Under the pieces are notes generated by a model. That model saw only the letters and a list, made by a program, of their open reading frames with translations. It ran no database searches and was not told the origin of the DNA. Positions 1-8,918 of a stretch of DNA of 59,019 bases are shown in pieces. The stretch is from an uncultured Bacteroidales bacterium (GTDB lineage: Bacteria; Bacteroidota; Bacteroidia; Bacteroidales; Bacteroidaceae), in contig CADCLN010000015.1 of the NCBI GenBank assembly GCA_902802265.1, positions 1-59,019 on the forward strand, written 5' to 3'. The translations under genes and the position numbers were made by a program. Position 1 is the first letter of the stretch. Each line of letters begins with the position of its first letter.

Positions 1-49
1 ACGGGAAGAGGCGAAAAACGGAACGAATCCCCTTGTGGACAAGCAGATT

Positions 50-142
50 TTATGAATTATTAAGAGGTGTGGATGTTACACATTTGCAATGTGGGTTAAA
101 GCCGATTTTTTGCTTCTTGGCTCGATTGATGATTTTTCCCAT
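50..142 (-). CDS. Possible 30-aa basic peptide (unrecognised)
   Basis: A short reading frame starting with ATG and rich in Lys/Arg at its N-terminus (MGKIINRAKKQKIGF...). I do not recognise a family. It is listed because a good leftward promoter (215-243) lies about 75 bases upstream, so this strand is probably transcribed. No convincing ribosome-binding site is visible. It could equally be an untranslated leader of a gene beyond the left edge. Confidence 0.3.
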   Translation of the reverse strand: MGKIINRAKKQKIGFNPHCKCVTSTPLNNS

Positions 143-214
143 GATTGTTGTGTGTGTTTGTGTTGTGGTTAAACTTTGTGTTTGTGTTCTCGGTGTCCTT
201 TCGAAATGACGGTG

Positions 215-243
215 CAAAGTTACGGCTTTTATTATATATACAA
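215..243 (-). promoter_or_regulatory. Leftward promoter (TAACTTTG / TTG)
   Basis: On the minus strand TAACTTTG (215-222) matches the Bacteroidota -7 consensus TAnnTTTG and a TTG (241-243) lies 18 bases upstream. The IS982 element begins only 14 bases further upstream, so its insertion left the core promoter intact but replaced everything upstream of it. Confidence 0.5.
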
Positions 244-276
244 TAGCTATAACTTAACGTGAGTTCGGTATAAGAA

Positions 277-1176
277 TCATGCAATAATCCTGCTTTTGTC
301 AATAATCTCGATATTCATTTCAGGCTTCTTAGGCAAGAGGTTGTATGCAATGATGGCAGCAAAGAGGTTGACACAGAAATTATCAATACTCCTATGTCTT
401 GTATGCTCGATGTTGCATGTGTTCTTGAGTTCTTCGTTCACGGTTTCGACAATCACCCTCTTCCTCAATACGATCTTGTCATAGAGATTCATCAAGGAAT
501 TCTTCATGTTCTTCTTGATCTTTGTGACGAGATGGATGTCATCCACGAAAAGCGTCTCAAAAAGACTTTGGCTGATATACCCCCTGTCGGCGAAGAGCTT
601 TCCAAAGAGTTTGTCCGTAAACTCCTTGTTTTTAAGTGGATCCCTGTCATCAACATTTCCTGGCGTAAGCATCCACTGTATGATTTCTGCCTTGTCATTG
701 ATGACCAGGTGCAGCTTGAATCCGTAGAACCAGCCCATTGTGCACTTGCCCTTTGCTGCCAGTCCCCTCATTGTCTTGTGCATGTGCATGCGCTTGATGT
801 GACAGCTCACCAAAGGTGTGGAGTCGATGATGGATATGCCCGTACACTTGCCCAAAGCGCAGGTGTTGAGGAACAAAAGCAGATGAAGTGCCACCTTTGC
901 CTGACGCTCCACAAAGCGGTTGTATGATATTGTGTTGGGGAACTCTTTGCGCATGTGTTGACATACATATCCCAGATAGAAATATTTCAGGTCGCGGTAA
1001 TGGGAAGTGTGGAAAAGGACCAGCATGGTCATGATTTCAGCGTCCGAAACACGACTTTTTCGGTTGCGACGACGCTTTCCAGAGGTGTCAATGAGGTGTT
1101 TTTTCAGTTCTGGCTCAAAAAATTTACAGAATTCGTCGAATATACAATAAATTTCCACTATATTTGCAGTGTTCAT
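277..1176 (-). CDS. IS982-family DDE transposase
   Basis: This 299-aa protein catalyses cut-and-paste movement of the surrounding element. The DDE acidic residues are visible in IIDSTPL (first Asp), FADRGYIS (second Asp) and VIVETVNEELKN (Glu), in the order and spacing of the IS982 family (DDE_Tnp_1-like fold). The N-terminal part is basic (GKRRRNRKSR) and likely contributes to DNA binding. It fills the whole element between the inverted repeats, as is usual for IS982. No frameshift or stop is present. Expression probably starts from the element's own promoter at 1227-1257. Confidence 0.95.
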   Translation of the reverse strand: MNTANIVEIYCIFDEFCKFFEPELKKHLIDTSGKRRRNRKSRVSDAEIMTMLVLFHTSHYRDLKYFYLGYVCQHMRKEFPNTISYNRFVERQAKVALHLLLFLNTCALGKCTGISIIDSTPLVSCHIKRMHMHKTMRGLAAKGKCTMGWFYGFKLHLVINDKAEIIQWMLTPGNVDDRDPLKNKEFTDKLFGKLFADRGYISQSLFETLFVDDIHLVTKIKKNMKNSLMNLYDKIVLRKRVIVETVNEELKNTCNIEHTRHRSIDNFCVNLFAAIIAYNLLPKKPEMNIEIIDKSRIIA

Positions 1177-1226
1177 AGGAGTGATGATTTTATTTGTTGT
1201 ATTTGTAATTATTTGGTTTTTACATA

Positions 1227-1257
1227 CAAAGATACAAATAATTTCTCACTCCTACAA
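1227..1257 (-). promoter_or_regulatory. Internal promoter of the IS982 transposase
   Basis: Minus-strand TATCTTTG (1227-1234) with TTG (1255-1257) 20 bases upstream fits the Bacteroidota -7/-33 pattern. It lies inside the element about 50 bases upstream of the transposase ATG. Confidence 0.55.
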
Positions 1258-1291
1258 CTTTTTGAGGAACTTTCTTATACCGAACTCACGT

Positions 1292-1569
1292 TAACTTAGT
1301 TTAGGGCGACTGCCACATGGACATTACAATTTTGCCCGAATGTTGCAAATGTTGCAAACATTTTTTTCTGGCTTAAAGTTCTTTTCCAGCAAAGAGTCCG
1401 TCCTATCCCCCCCTCCTTAAAATCATCGACAAATTACCCACCCTTAAAAAATTTTTCCCTTTTTATTTGGTTAAATCAAAGGTAAACACTATATTTGCAA
1501 CAGAATTGTTGAACACACTATTTGTTATCCCCTCTAATTATTGTTTAACATTTTAAAAACTAAGTGATT
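1292..1569. other. Intergenic region between the IS and the secreted-protein gene
   Basis: No gene is visible in these 278 bases. It holds the right target duplication (1292-1298), a tandem pair of ATGTTGCAA (1340-1348, 1349-1357) followed by ACATTTTTTT, which may be an operator or weak terminator, and the promoter of the next gene at 1466-1497. Confidence 0.5.
1466..1497 (+). promoter_or_regulatory. Promoter (TTTG-N20-TATATTTG)
   Basis: TTTG at 1466-1469 and TATATTTG at 1490-1497, spaced by 20 bases, match the Bacteroidota primary sigma consensus closely. The transcript would carry a leader of about 65 bases before the ATG at 1570. Confidence 0.7.
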
Positions 1570-2220
1570 ATGAAAAACCTATTTGTTTTATTAGCGATGG
1601 TATTTGTGCCGATGTTGGCAAGTGCCGAGCGAGGTGAAAATGAACTTCGCATTTCCAACATTCAGACTGAAGCGGGTCAGCAGGTGAAACTGACTGTCGA
1701 ATTGGTAAACGAGAACACCATCAGTGGTATAGGGGCTTATCTGACTTTGCCGGAAGGTATCACGATGGAGGATATCAGCATTGTGCCTGGCCGCTGGAAC
1801 GATGTGTTTACGCAGGCTTTCGCCAAGACCAAAGACGGCAGATATAAGTTTGCTGTCATTACATGGGAAAAGAACGACTACATCCAAGCAGGAGAAGGCA
1901 ACATTTTTACGATAACGCTGAACGTCGGCAAGGATGTGGCAGAAGGTGTTTATGACATTCTTTTGGAAGATATTCAGATGAGCGTGAAGGAAGATGGAGA
2001 CAAATATCTTCAAGGGAAGGGTAATAAATACATGGTGGTCCAGAACGTGGGCAAGGCTTCGCTCGAAATCAAGGGCAGAGGCGAAGCTACAGGTATCGAC
2101 AATGTGCCTGGTGCTGTGCACAAAGATGCTGGCATCTATGACCTGACGGGCCGCCGCCTCAGAACTGCTCCACAGAAGGGTGTGTACATCCAGGGCAAAA
2201 AGAAGATGGTGGCGAAATAA
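1570..2220 (+). CDS. Secreted cohesin-like protein with short C-terminal sorting-type tail
   Basis: This 216-aa protein starts with a signal peptide (MKNLFVLLAMVFVPMLASA). Residues ~25-165 look like a beta-sandwich of the cohesin type: a run of beta strands with 'G.EVKLTVEL.N...I.G...L.LPEGI' early and 'G.IFTITL.V..DV.EG.Y' later. The C-terminus (GIYDLTGRRL, then KGVYIQGKKKMV) is the short tail common on secreted Prevotella proteins, resembling type IX secretion sorting tails. The in-frame GTG six bases upstream (1564) is less likely than the ATG chosen. It has its own promoter and is followed by a hairpin, so it is probably monocistronic. The cohesin assignment is by pattern only. Three dockerin-like secreted proteins are encoded 36 kb away. 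Confidence 0.75.
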   Translation: MKNLFVLLAMVFVPMLASAERGENELRISNIQTEAGQQVKLTVELVNENTISGIGAYLTLPEGITMEDISIVPGRWNDVFTQAFAKTKDGRYKFAVITWEKNDYIQAGEGNIFTITLNVGKDVAEGVYDILLEDIQMSVKEDGDKYLQGKGNKYMVVQNVGKASLEIKGRGEATGIDNVPGAVHKDAGIYDLTGRRLRTAPQKGVYIQGKKKMVAK

Positions 2221-2244
2221 ATGAAGTCCATCGTGAAATAATAA

Positions 2245-2280
2245 ACGAGAGATGGCCGCATGTGGCTGTCTCTCGTCTTT
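2245..2280 (+). terminator. Hairpin terminator after the cohesin-like gene
   Basis: ACGAGAGA (2245-2252) pairs with TCTCTCGT (2269-2276), with extra TGGCC/GGCTG pairing inside. T-rich sequence follows, with a T-run further on at 2294-2301. The rest of 2281-2392 shows no gene. Confidence 0.65.
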
Positions 2281-2392
2281 ATGTTTCGAGGTGTTTTTTT
2301 TTGAGTTTTTTTCTTTTTTCTGTCTGCGGCTTTGATTTCGGGGAAAGGGGAAAAAAATGGCAGATTTTTATCGCGGTTTATGATAAAATAAC

Positions 2393-2400
2393 TAATTTTG
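2393..2400 (+). promoter_or_regulatory. -7 element upstream of the FAS1/SusCD locus
   Basis: TAATTTTG matches TAnnTTTG. The -33 element is not clear (only a T-run near 2374). The leader would be about 75 bases. This is the only good -7 element between the upstream terminator and the first gene of the locus. Confidence 0.5.
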
Positions 2401-2482
2401 CGCCTTAAATTGTTAATACCTTACCGAAAGCGTTTTTTTGAATCGCTACCAATACTAATATAACTAACATTTTATATAATCT

Positions 2483-5428
2483 ATGAATAAACGTCTTGCT
2501 AAAATGGGAAAGAGTGCCACCAGGGCACTTCTTGCCGTGTCCGTTTGCGGGGCAATTTACTCATGCCAGGACGACTACAAGCTGGACAACGAGAGTCCAT
2601 CATGGTTAGGGTCGAGCATCTATGGGTATCTTGAACAGCAAGGGAATTACACCAATTTCGTCAAGCTGATTGATGACCTCAACTACAAGGAAGTGCTTGC
2701 ACGAACAGGGTCGAAGACAATCTTCGTCGCCGATGACCAGGCGTTCAGCGAGTTTTTTCAGACGAATAGCTGGGGAGTGCGCAATTACGACGAGCTGACT
2801 CAGTCGCAGAAGAAGCTGCTGCTGAATGCAGCCATGATTAACAATGCCTACCTGCTGGAGATGATGTCGAGCAAGGAGGCTGGCAGCGGCGTGAACGATT
2901 TGCCGCAGAAGGGTCTGAACCTGCGCCGCGAAACAGCGTCGGACATCACCGACTCCATCCCCTTCCTAAAGGGGGACGATCTGCCCGTGAACTACAACGC
3001 CGACGAGGAGCATTACTGGGAACGCTTCAGAGAGAAGGGACTGTACCTGGTGATGGACGGCACAACGCCGATGATTACGCATTTCCTGACGGCCCAGATG
3101 GCCAACAACGAGATTACTTCGGAGGACTTCCAGCGACTTACGGGGAAGACACGAAGCGAGAACGATGCGTTTGTGTATGGCAGCCGCGTGGTGGAACAGG
3201 ACATTACCTGCCAGAATGGCTACATCAACAGGCTGGACAGGGTGCTGGTGAATCCGCAGAACATGGCTGAGGTATTGAGGACGAATGGAAAGACGAAGAT
3301 TTTCTCGCACCTGCTGGATCGTTTCTCGCTGCCTATCTACGATGCAGCCCTGACGCAGCGCGCGAAGGATTTGTATGGCGAGCAGATTGACTCGGTGTTC
3401 CAGAAGCGTTACTTTGCCAACCGCTCGCAAGGCAACGCGACGCTGTACAGCGATGCAGGGACAAATCCGAAGGAGAACCCGACGGGCAACGCCGTGTTCG
3501 ACAAAAATAACCAGCCGCTGATTTTCGACCCAGGATGGAACACATACCAGACAGACAGCAAGGTGAGCAAGGAACAGGACATGGCTGCCATCTTCAGTCC
3601 GAGCGACAAGAAGATGATGGAGTATTTCTTCGGCGGCGGCGGCAAGTCGCTCATCGAGGCATACGCCAGTGAGTATCTGGACCAGATTACTCCAGAGACG
3701 CAGGACCTCGACCTGGTGTATCATGCACTGGATAAAATCCCACGCAATGTGATTTCCGCCATGCTGAACAACCTGATGAAGGAGTCGTTTAACAACAGTG
3801 TGCCCAGCAAGTTCGAGTCTATCAAGAACTCCGTGCAGGACGCCATGTTCAACAAGAATGACGATTATCACCGCAACCGCATCGACACGGTGCTACTGGC
3901 AAACAACGGCGTCATCTATGTGATGGACGAAGTGACCACCCCTGCCGAGTATGCAGCCGTAAGTGCGCCTACCTATACGGAGACCGACAAGCAAATTTTC
4001 AGATGGGCTATCCTGAGCGAAACACTGGGACGCATCCCGACGACCTACAGCAAGTATCTGCTGGCCATGAGTTCGCGCTTCTCGTTCTTTGTGCCAGCCG
4101 ACGGAAATTTCTGGTACATCGACCCGCTGTCGTTCTACAATCCGTCGCGCGACGGCAGTCTGCTGGTGGGACGTGCTTTCCAATATACATGGGACACAAA
4201 GAACAATGCCCCGAAGGCTACGGCATACAACTACAAGTATGACATCACGACCGGCACGGGCACCATTGACATGGGCGGAAGTTCCACTTCGGTCAGCAAC
4301 GATGTGATGGAGAACCGCCTGAAGGATATGCTGGAAACACACACCATCATCCATGAAGACCACAGCGCAGTGACTGGCATCGACGAAACGAAGACGGGTG
4401 TGGAGTGTGCACAGCATTTCTACGTGTCAAAAAATGGTTGTGTGGTCTATGTGAAGGATGCCGAAAAACGTGCCACGGAGGGTAACCCCATGACCATCGG
4501 CGGTGGCTGGCAGATTGATCATGACAATCTTGTCCAGGTGACAGACTTTGCCGACCAGTCGGAGCAGACAAACGGTTATGGTAACGGTTTCGCCTATACG
4601 CTGGAAAGTCCGTTGCAGCCTACCATCGAGTCGGTGTTCTCGGCCCTGCACAACAATCCTAACTTCAAGAATTTCTACGAGCTTTGCCAGACGGACGCTG
4701 AGGTGCTGCAGGAAATCGGCATCACATCAAGTGCTGAGAAGCTGAAATATAATGTGTTTGAAAACAATGGCGGTCTGCCATGCTACGACAAGGCGACTGG
4801 AAACAAGGTTTCGGATGCCACCAACGTGCGTTTCTTCAACAACTACCGCTACACCATTTATGTGCCGACCAATGAGGCTATCGATGCAGCCATCGCACAG
4901 GGACTGCCGACATGGCAGGATTTGCGCGACTTGCTGGAACTGGACCTCGAAGTGGAAGAACGGAAGGAACTGACGAAGGAGGAAGAGGATGCCCGCAACC
5001 TGAAAGCCAAGGCAATGGCTACGGCTATCGTGAATTTCGTGAAGTATCACTTCCAGGACAACAGCGTGTTTGTGGATGAACCCGCCATCTCTCCGACGGC
5101 TTACGAAACGGCTACGATGAACAGCGAAACGCGTACTTATTACAAAGTGACCGTTTCTTCTGCAGGTGGCAACACGCTTTCTGTCACAGACTTGACAAAC
5201 AAGACTTACGACGTCACCAGCGACCGCAACATCGTGGTGCGCGACTACATTACTTCAAAGGCAGGCGGTGTGGACAAGAATATGCTTACCTCCTCGTCGT
5301 CGGCTGTGATTCACGGCATCAACGGTGTGCTGAACTACAAGACGCTGGCCAACGGCAGATATGACGCTGACTGGAGTACGGAGGCTAAGGCTCGCGCGTA
5401 CCTTATTAAATATAGACTCATCAAATAA
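2483..5428 (+). CDS. Multi-FAS1 (fasciclin) surface lipoprotein, first of the SusCD locus
   Basis: A 981-aa lipoprotein. The signal ends in a lipobox with Cys28 (IYSC), followed by QDD; acidic residues right after the cysteine resemble the surface lipoprotein export signal of Bacteroidota. At least four FAS1-like repeats can be traced. Each pairs a 'TIFVADDQAF' or 'YTIYVPTNEAI' strand with a later 'NG.I..LD.VL' or 'INGVLNYK' closing strand: ~50-260, ~270-500, ~510-680 and ~720-975. FAS1 domains act in adhesion or ligand binding. The gene lies 25 bases before susC and is probably the promoter-proximal gene of a seven-gene operon. Repeats two and three are divergent and assigned by position and partial motif only. 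The ligand is unknown. Confidence 0.85.
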   Translation: MNKRLAKMGKSATRALLAVSVCGAIYSCQDDYKLDNESPSWLGSSIYGYLEQQGNYTNFVKLIDDLNYKEVLARTGSKTIFVADDQAFSEFFQTNSWGVRNYDELTQSQKKLLLNAAMINNAYLLEMMSSKEAGSGVNDLPQKGLNLRRETASDITDSIPFLKGDDLPVNYNADEEHYWERFREKGLYLVMDGTTPMITHFLTAQMANNEITSEDFQRLTGKTRSENDAFVYGSRVVEQDITCQNGYINRLDRVLVNPQNMAEVLRTNGKTKIFSHLLDRFSLPIYDAALTQRAKDLYGEQIDSVFQKRYFANRSQGNATLYSDAGTNPKENPTGNAVFDKNNQPLIFDPGWNTYQTDSKVSKEQDMAAIFSPSDKKMMEYFFGGGGKSLIEAYASEYLDQITPETQDLDLVYHALDKIPRNVISAMLNNLMKESFNNSVPSKFESIKNSVQDAMFNKNDDYHRNRIDTVLLANNGVIYVMDEVTTPAEYAAVSAPTYTETDKQIFRWAILSETLGRIPTTYSKYLLAMSSRFSFFVPADGNFWYIDPLSFYNPSRDGSLLVGRAFQYTWDTKNNAPKATAYNYKYDITTGTGTIDMGGSSTSVSNDVMENRLKDMLETHTIIHEDHSAVTGIDETKTGVECAQHFYVSKNGCVVYVKDAEKRATEGNPMTIGGGWQIDHDNLVQVTDFADQSEQTNGYGNGFAYTLESPLQPTIESVFSALHNNPNFKNFYELCQTDAEVLQEIGITSSAEKLKYNVFENNGGLPCYDKATGNKVSDATNVRFFNNYRYTIYVPTNEAIDAAIAQGLPTWQDLRDLLELDLEVEERKELTKEEEDARNLKAKAMATAIVNFVKYHFQDNSVFVDEPAISPTAYETATMNSETRTYYKVTVSSAGGNTLSVTDLTNKTYDVTSDRNIVVRDYITSKAGGVDKNMLTSSSSAVIHGINGVLNYKTLANGRYDADWSTEAKARAYLIKYRLIK

Positions 5429-5453
5429 CCCCTAACTTACAAAAAAGAACATT

Positions 5454-8400
5454 ATGAACAAGATTAAGTTTATTACTACAACCATTGTGCTGTTCTTCTG
5501 CGTAAGTTCAGCAATGGGACAATCCCAACGCATTACCGGTAATGTCTATGATGACTTTGGCGGCATCATGATGGCAAACGTGGTGGAACGGGATGCCAAC
5601 AACCGTATTGTGGAAGCTGCCGTGACCGACGTGAACGGTAACTTCTCCATGGTCATCAAGAATTCGAAAGACAGACTTGTGGTGAGCTACATCGGCTACA
5701 AAACTCACTCAGAGGTGATTGGCAACAAGACAAAGTTCAGCATCAAGATGCAGGACAACACACAGCTGCAGGAAGTTGTGGTGAAGGCAAAGCCCAAAAC
5801 CATGAGCAACGGTATGTCGATTCCGCTGAAGGAGGTTTCGGTGGCCACCCAGACCATGAACATGGACGATGTGGAGGGTCTGTCGTTTGCCAGTGCCGAC
5901 GAGGCTCTGCAGGGCAAGATTGCAGGTCTTGACATTATTTCCAATTCGGGCAACCTGGGTTCGGGTACTTCAATGCGTATGCGTGGTGTCAGCACCATCA
6001 ACGGTTCGGCCGAACCCCTCATCGTTGTGGATGGTAATATCTTCGACTTGCCCGACGATGTGGCTGACGTAAATTTTGAAGACCTGGACAACGAGGAGCA
6101 ATTCTCCACGCTGCTTTCGGTAAACCCCGAAGACATCAAGGAAATCAAGGTGTTGAAGGACGCTGCCGCCACAGCCATCTGGGGTTCGAGAGGTGCAAAC
6201 GGTGTGATTGAAATTACTACCCGCCGTGGTGCTACAGGTAAGACTAAAATCAATTTCTCTTACCGCTTCACAGGAGCTTGGTCGCCAAAGGGACTGAATA
6301 TGCTGGACGGCGATGGCTACACCATGATGCTGAAGGAGGCATATTTCAATCCGAAACAGAACACGGCTTCGTCGAACATGGTCGAACTGAATTACGACAA
6401 GTCCTACCCCACTCAGTATTATAACTTCAACAAGAATACGGACTGGGTGGATGCCGTGAACCAGTTTGGTCAGACCCACAACTACTACCTCACATTGACG
6501 GGTGGTGGCGAGAAGGCTCGTTTCCGCATTTCGGGCGGTTATGACCACCAGACGGGTACTATCATCAAGCAGACACTGAATCGTTTCTCTACCCGATTGG
6601 TATTGGACTATGATGTGAGCGACCGCATCCGTTTCTCGACAAACTTTGCATTGACTTACACAGACAATCACCGCAACTGGAATTATGATACGGACAGAAG
6701 TCAGTATAACACGACATCCATTCTGGGTGCTGCCTATAAGGCTATGCCGAACATGAGCATTTATGAATATGCTTACGACCAGGCTGCCCAGGAACCTTAC
6801 CTGACAGGTGATTACTACAAGATGCTGCCAACGAATCCGACAGCGGGCGGCAGTGGCAACAATGTTTATTCTTCCAATTATCTGAGTGACATGAAGGCTA
6901 TCGGCAACCCTGTGGCTGCTGCCAATCTGGCTTTCAACAATCAGTCAACCTACCGCATCACCCCTCAGTTTAGCTTGCAGTACAAGCTGCTGTCGAAGGA
7001 CGATGAAGGTCATCAGCTGAACCTGAATGCGGAGGTTTATATGGATATCTATAACGAATCGACCAATACATATTACCCCAATTCGCTGACAACAGACAGT
7101 TGGTCGTCGGGTGTGAACCAGACCAGCAACAGCGAATATAAGTCGCTGGCTTTCACAAACCGCGAAAAACTGATTTTCATTCCGAAGACGAACACCGACA
7201 TTTGGTCGGCAAGTGTGATGGCTCAGTTTGAGTTTACCACAGGTAACGGCACAAGTCAAAATCTGTCGCAAGATGGTGTGCCGACGGGCCTTACCTCTTC
7301 CATTGCCCAGGCTTACTTGCGCAATTCTTCTTCGGGTACTTCACAGTGGCGTAAGGCTTCCATGCTTGCCAGTGCCCACATTGCCTTCTTCGACGGTCGT
7401 TATGCCGTGGATGCAACGGTTCGCCGAGACGGTTCCACGAAGTTTGGTGCTGGCCGCAAATGGGGTACATTCCCTGGCATCTCTGCCCGTTGGAATATCA
7501 GCCAGGAGCCTTTCTTCGAAAAGATTGACCCGAAGGGCATCATTTCCCTGCTCTCGTTCCGTCCTTCTTGGGGTAAGGTGGGTCGTGAACCTGGCAACGA
7601 ATACCTGATGTACAATGCTTATCGCTCGGCAGGTGCTTACGGCATATCAAAGTATGCTGCCATTCAGCCCAACAATCTGCGACTGACCGACATCAAGTGG
7701 GAAACAACAAAGTCTTGGAACTTGGGTGCAAACCTGAATTTGTTCAACGACTTGCTGCAATTTGACTTCAACTATTATAACAAGCTGACTTCCGACTTGT
7801 TGATGAGGGATGTAGGTATTCCTGGGTCAACAGGTTTCGGATCGCTGAGCTGGAAGAATGTGGGCAGTCTGCGTAACCACGGTTGGGAATTGTTCATGAA
7901 CACAGGCAAGTTTGCCAAAGTGGGCAAGTTCTCAATGACTGCTTCGTTCAACATTGCTCAGAATGTGAACACCATTACGGAAATGGATGCCAGTGTGCTT
8001 GCATCCATGAACGGCGACTTCAACTATAACAATGCGACTTATCTGCAGCGCATCCAGATTGGAAATGCAGTAGGTTCTATCTATGGTTTCAAGTTTGCAG
8101 GTGTTTACGCATACGATTATGAACACAGTGGATACACGGATGTTTCCATGAAAACTTACGGCAAGAATACGGCTGCCTATGCAGAGTCTATCGGCGAGAA
8201 TGCCACTGTGCCTGTAGCCCGTGACGAAAACGGCAACATCCTTTTCGACGCCAAGGGTAATCCGCTCCACATGTATTATAATTATGGTAACACGAATTAT
8301 GAGTTCAAGGGCGGTGATGCCATGTATGAGGACATTAACCACGATGGTCAGATTAACGAGTTGGACATTGTCTATCTGGGCAACTCTAACCCGAAGCTGA

Positions 8401-8888
8401 ATGGTGGTTTTGGTCTGAACTTCAATTATGGTCAGTGGACACTGAAGCTGTCGTTCAACTTCCGATTGGGCAACAAGATTGCAAACATGGCTCGACTGAG
8501 AAATGAATGGATGCGAAGCAACATCAACCAGAGTGCTGCCGTGGCTTGGCGCTGGAGAAAGAATGGCGACGTGACGGAAATTCCACGTGCCATGAATGCC
8601 AGTATCGGTGCTTCATACAATGCTTTGGCAAGTGACCGCTATGTGGAAAAGGGTGACTACTTGCGTCTGCAATATATGCAGCTGGGATACAATCTGCCAC
8701 AGAAGGTTTGCAAGAGCATCGGTATGCAGTCGCTGCGTCTGGCTTTGTCGGCAAACAATCTCTTCTGCCTGACAAAATATACCGGTGTTGACCCAGAAGT
8801 GAGTTACGGTTCATGGGGTGTATGTTATGACAACTCTAAGACACCACGTGCTAAATCGTTCACACTCAGTGTAAATATAGGATTCTAA
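5454..8888 (+). CDS. SusC/RagA-family TonB-dependent outer-membrane transporter (pair 1)
   Basis: A 1144-aa protein with a signal peptide (1-22), a CarboxypepD_reg-like N-terminal domain (~26-105), a plug (~125-258) carrying the SusC signature DAAATAIWGSRGANGVI (236-252), and a C-terminal 22-strand barrel ending in aromatic SVNIGF, as expected for outer-membrane insertion. Such proteins import oligomeric ligands using TonB energy with a SusD lid. The partner susD starts 30 bases downstream. No STN domain is present, so signalling to an anti-sigma factor is unlikely, and no sigma/anti-sigma pair is seen nearby. Codons here favour AAG and CTG, unlike the second susC. Confidence 0.97.
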   Translation: MNKIKFITTTIVLFFCVSSAMGQSQRITGNVYDDFGGIMMANVVERDANNRIVEAAVTDVNGNFSMVIKNSKDRLVVSYIGYKTHSEVIGNKTKFSIKMQDNTQLQEVVVKAKPKTMSNGMSIPLKEVSVATQTMNMDDVEGLSFASADEALQGKIAGLDIISNSGNLGSGTSMRMRGVSTINGSAEPLIVVDGNIFDLPDDVADVNFEDLDNEEQFSTLLSVNPEDIKEIKVLKDAAATAIWGSRGANGVIEITTRRGATGKTKINFSYRFTGAWSPKGLNMLDGDGYTMMLKEAYFNPKQNTASSNMVELNYDKSYPTQYYNFNKNTDWVDAVNQFGQTHNYYLTLTGGGEKARFRISGGYDHQTGTIIKQTLNRFSTRLVLDYDVSDRIRFSTNFALTYTDNHRNWNYDTDRSQYNTTSILGAAYKAMPNMSIYEYAYDQAAQEPYLTGDYYKMLPTNPTAGGSGNNVYSSNYLSDMKAIGNPVAAANLAFNNQSTYRITPQFSLQYKLLSKDDEGHQLNLNAEVYMDIYNESTNTYYPNSLTTDSWSSGVNQTSNSEYKSLAFTNREKLIFIPKTNTDIWSASVMAQFEFTTGNGTSQNLSQDGVPTGLTSSIAQAYLRNSSSGTSQWRKASMLASAHIAFFDGRYAVDATVRRDGSTKFGAGRKWGTFPGISARWNISQEPFFEKIDPKGIISLLSFRPSWGKVGREPGNEYLMYNAYRSAGAYGISKYAAIQPNNLRLTDIKWETTKSWNLGANLNLFNDLLQFDFNYYNKLTSDLLMRDVGIPGSTGFGSLSWKNVGSLRNHGWELFMNTGKFAKVGKFSMTASFNIAQNVNTITEMDASVLASMNGDFNYNNATYLQRIQIGNAVGSIYGFKFAGVYAYDYEHSGYTDVSMKTYGKNTAAYAESIGENATVPVARDENGNILFDAKGNPLHMYYNYGNTNYEFKGGDAMYEDINHDGQINELDIVYLGNSNPKLNGGFGLNFNYGQWTLKLSFNFRLGNKIANMARLRNEWMRSNINQSAAVAWRWRKNGDVTEIPRAMNASIGASYNALASDRYVEKGDYLRLQYMQLGYNLPQKVCKSIGMQSLRLALSANNLFCLTKYTGVDPEVSYGSWGVCYDNSKTPRAKSFTLSVNIGF

Positions 8889-8918
8889 ATCGTAACAACA
8901 GCGTAAAAACGCAAATAT

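Larger units (their letters stand above)
257..1291 (-). mobile_element. IS982-family insertion sequence, intact
   Basis: The element is 1035 bp with perfect terminal inverted repeats: ACGTGAGTTCGGTATAAGAA at 257-276 and its complement at 1272-1291. It is flanked by the 7-bp direct repeat TAACTTA (250-256 and 1292-1298), the target duplication. The boundary may shift by a few bases because TTAACGT is itself repeated in inverted form. One complete transposase gene fills it. Intact ends, target duplication and ORF suggest a recent, possibly still active copy. Confidence 0.93.
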
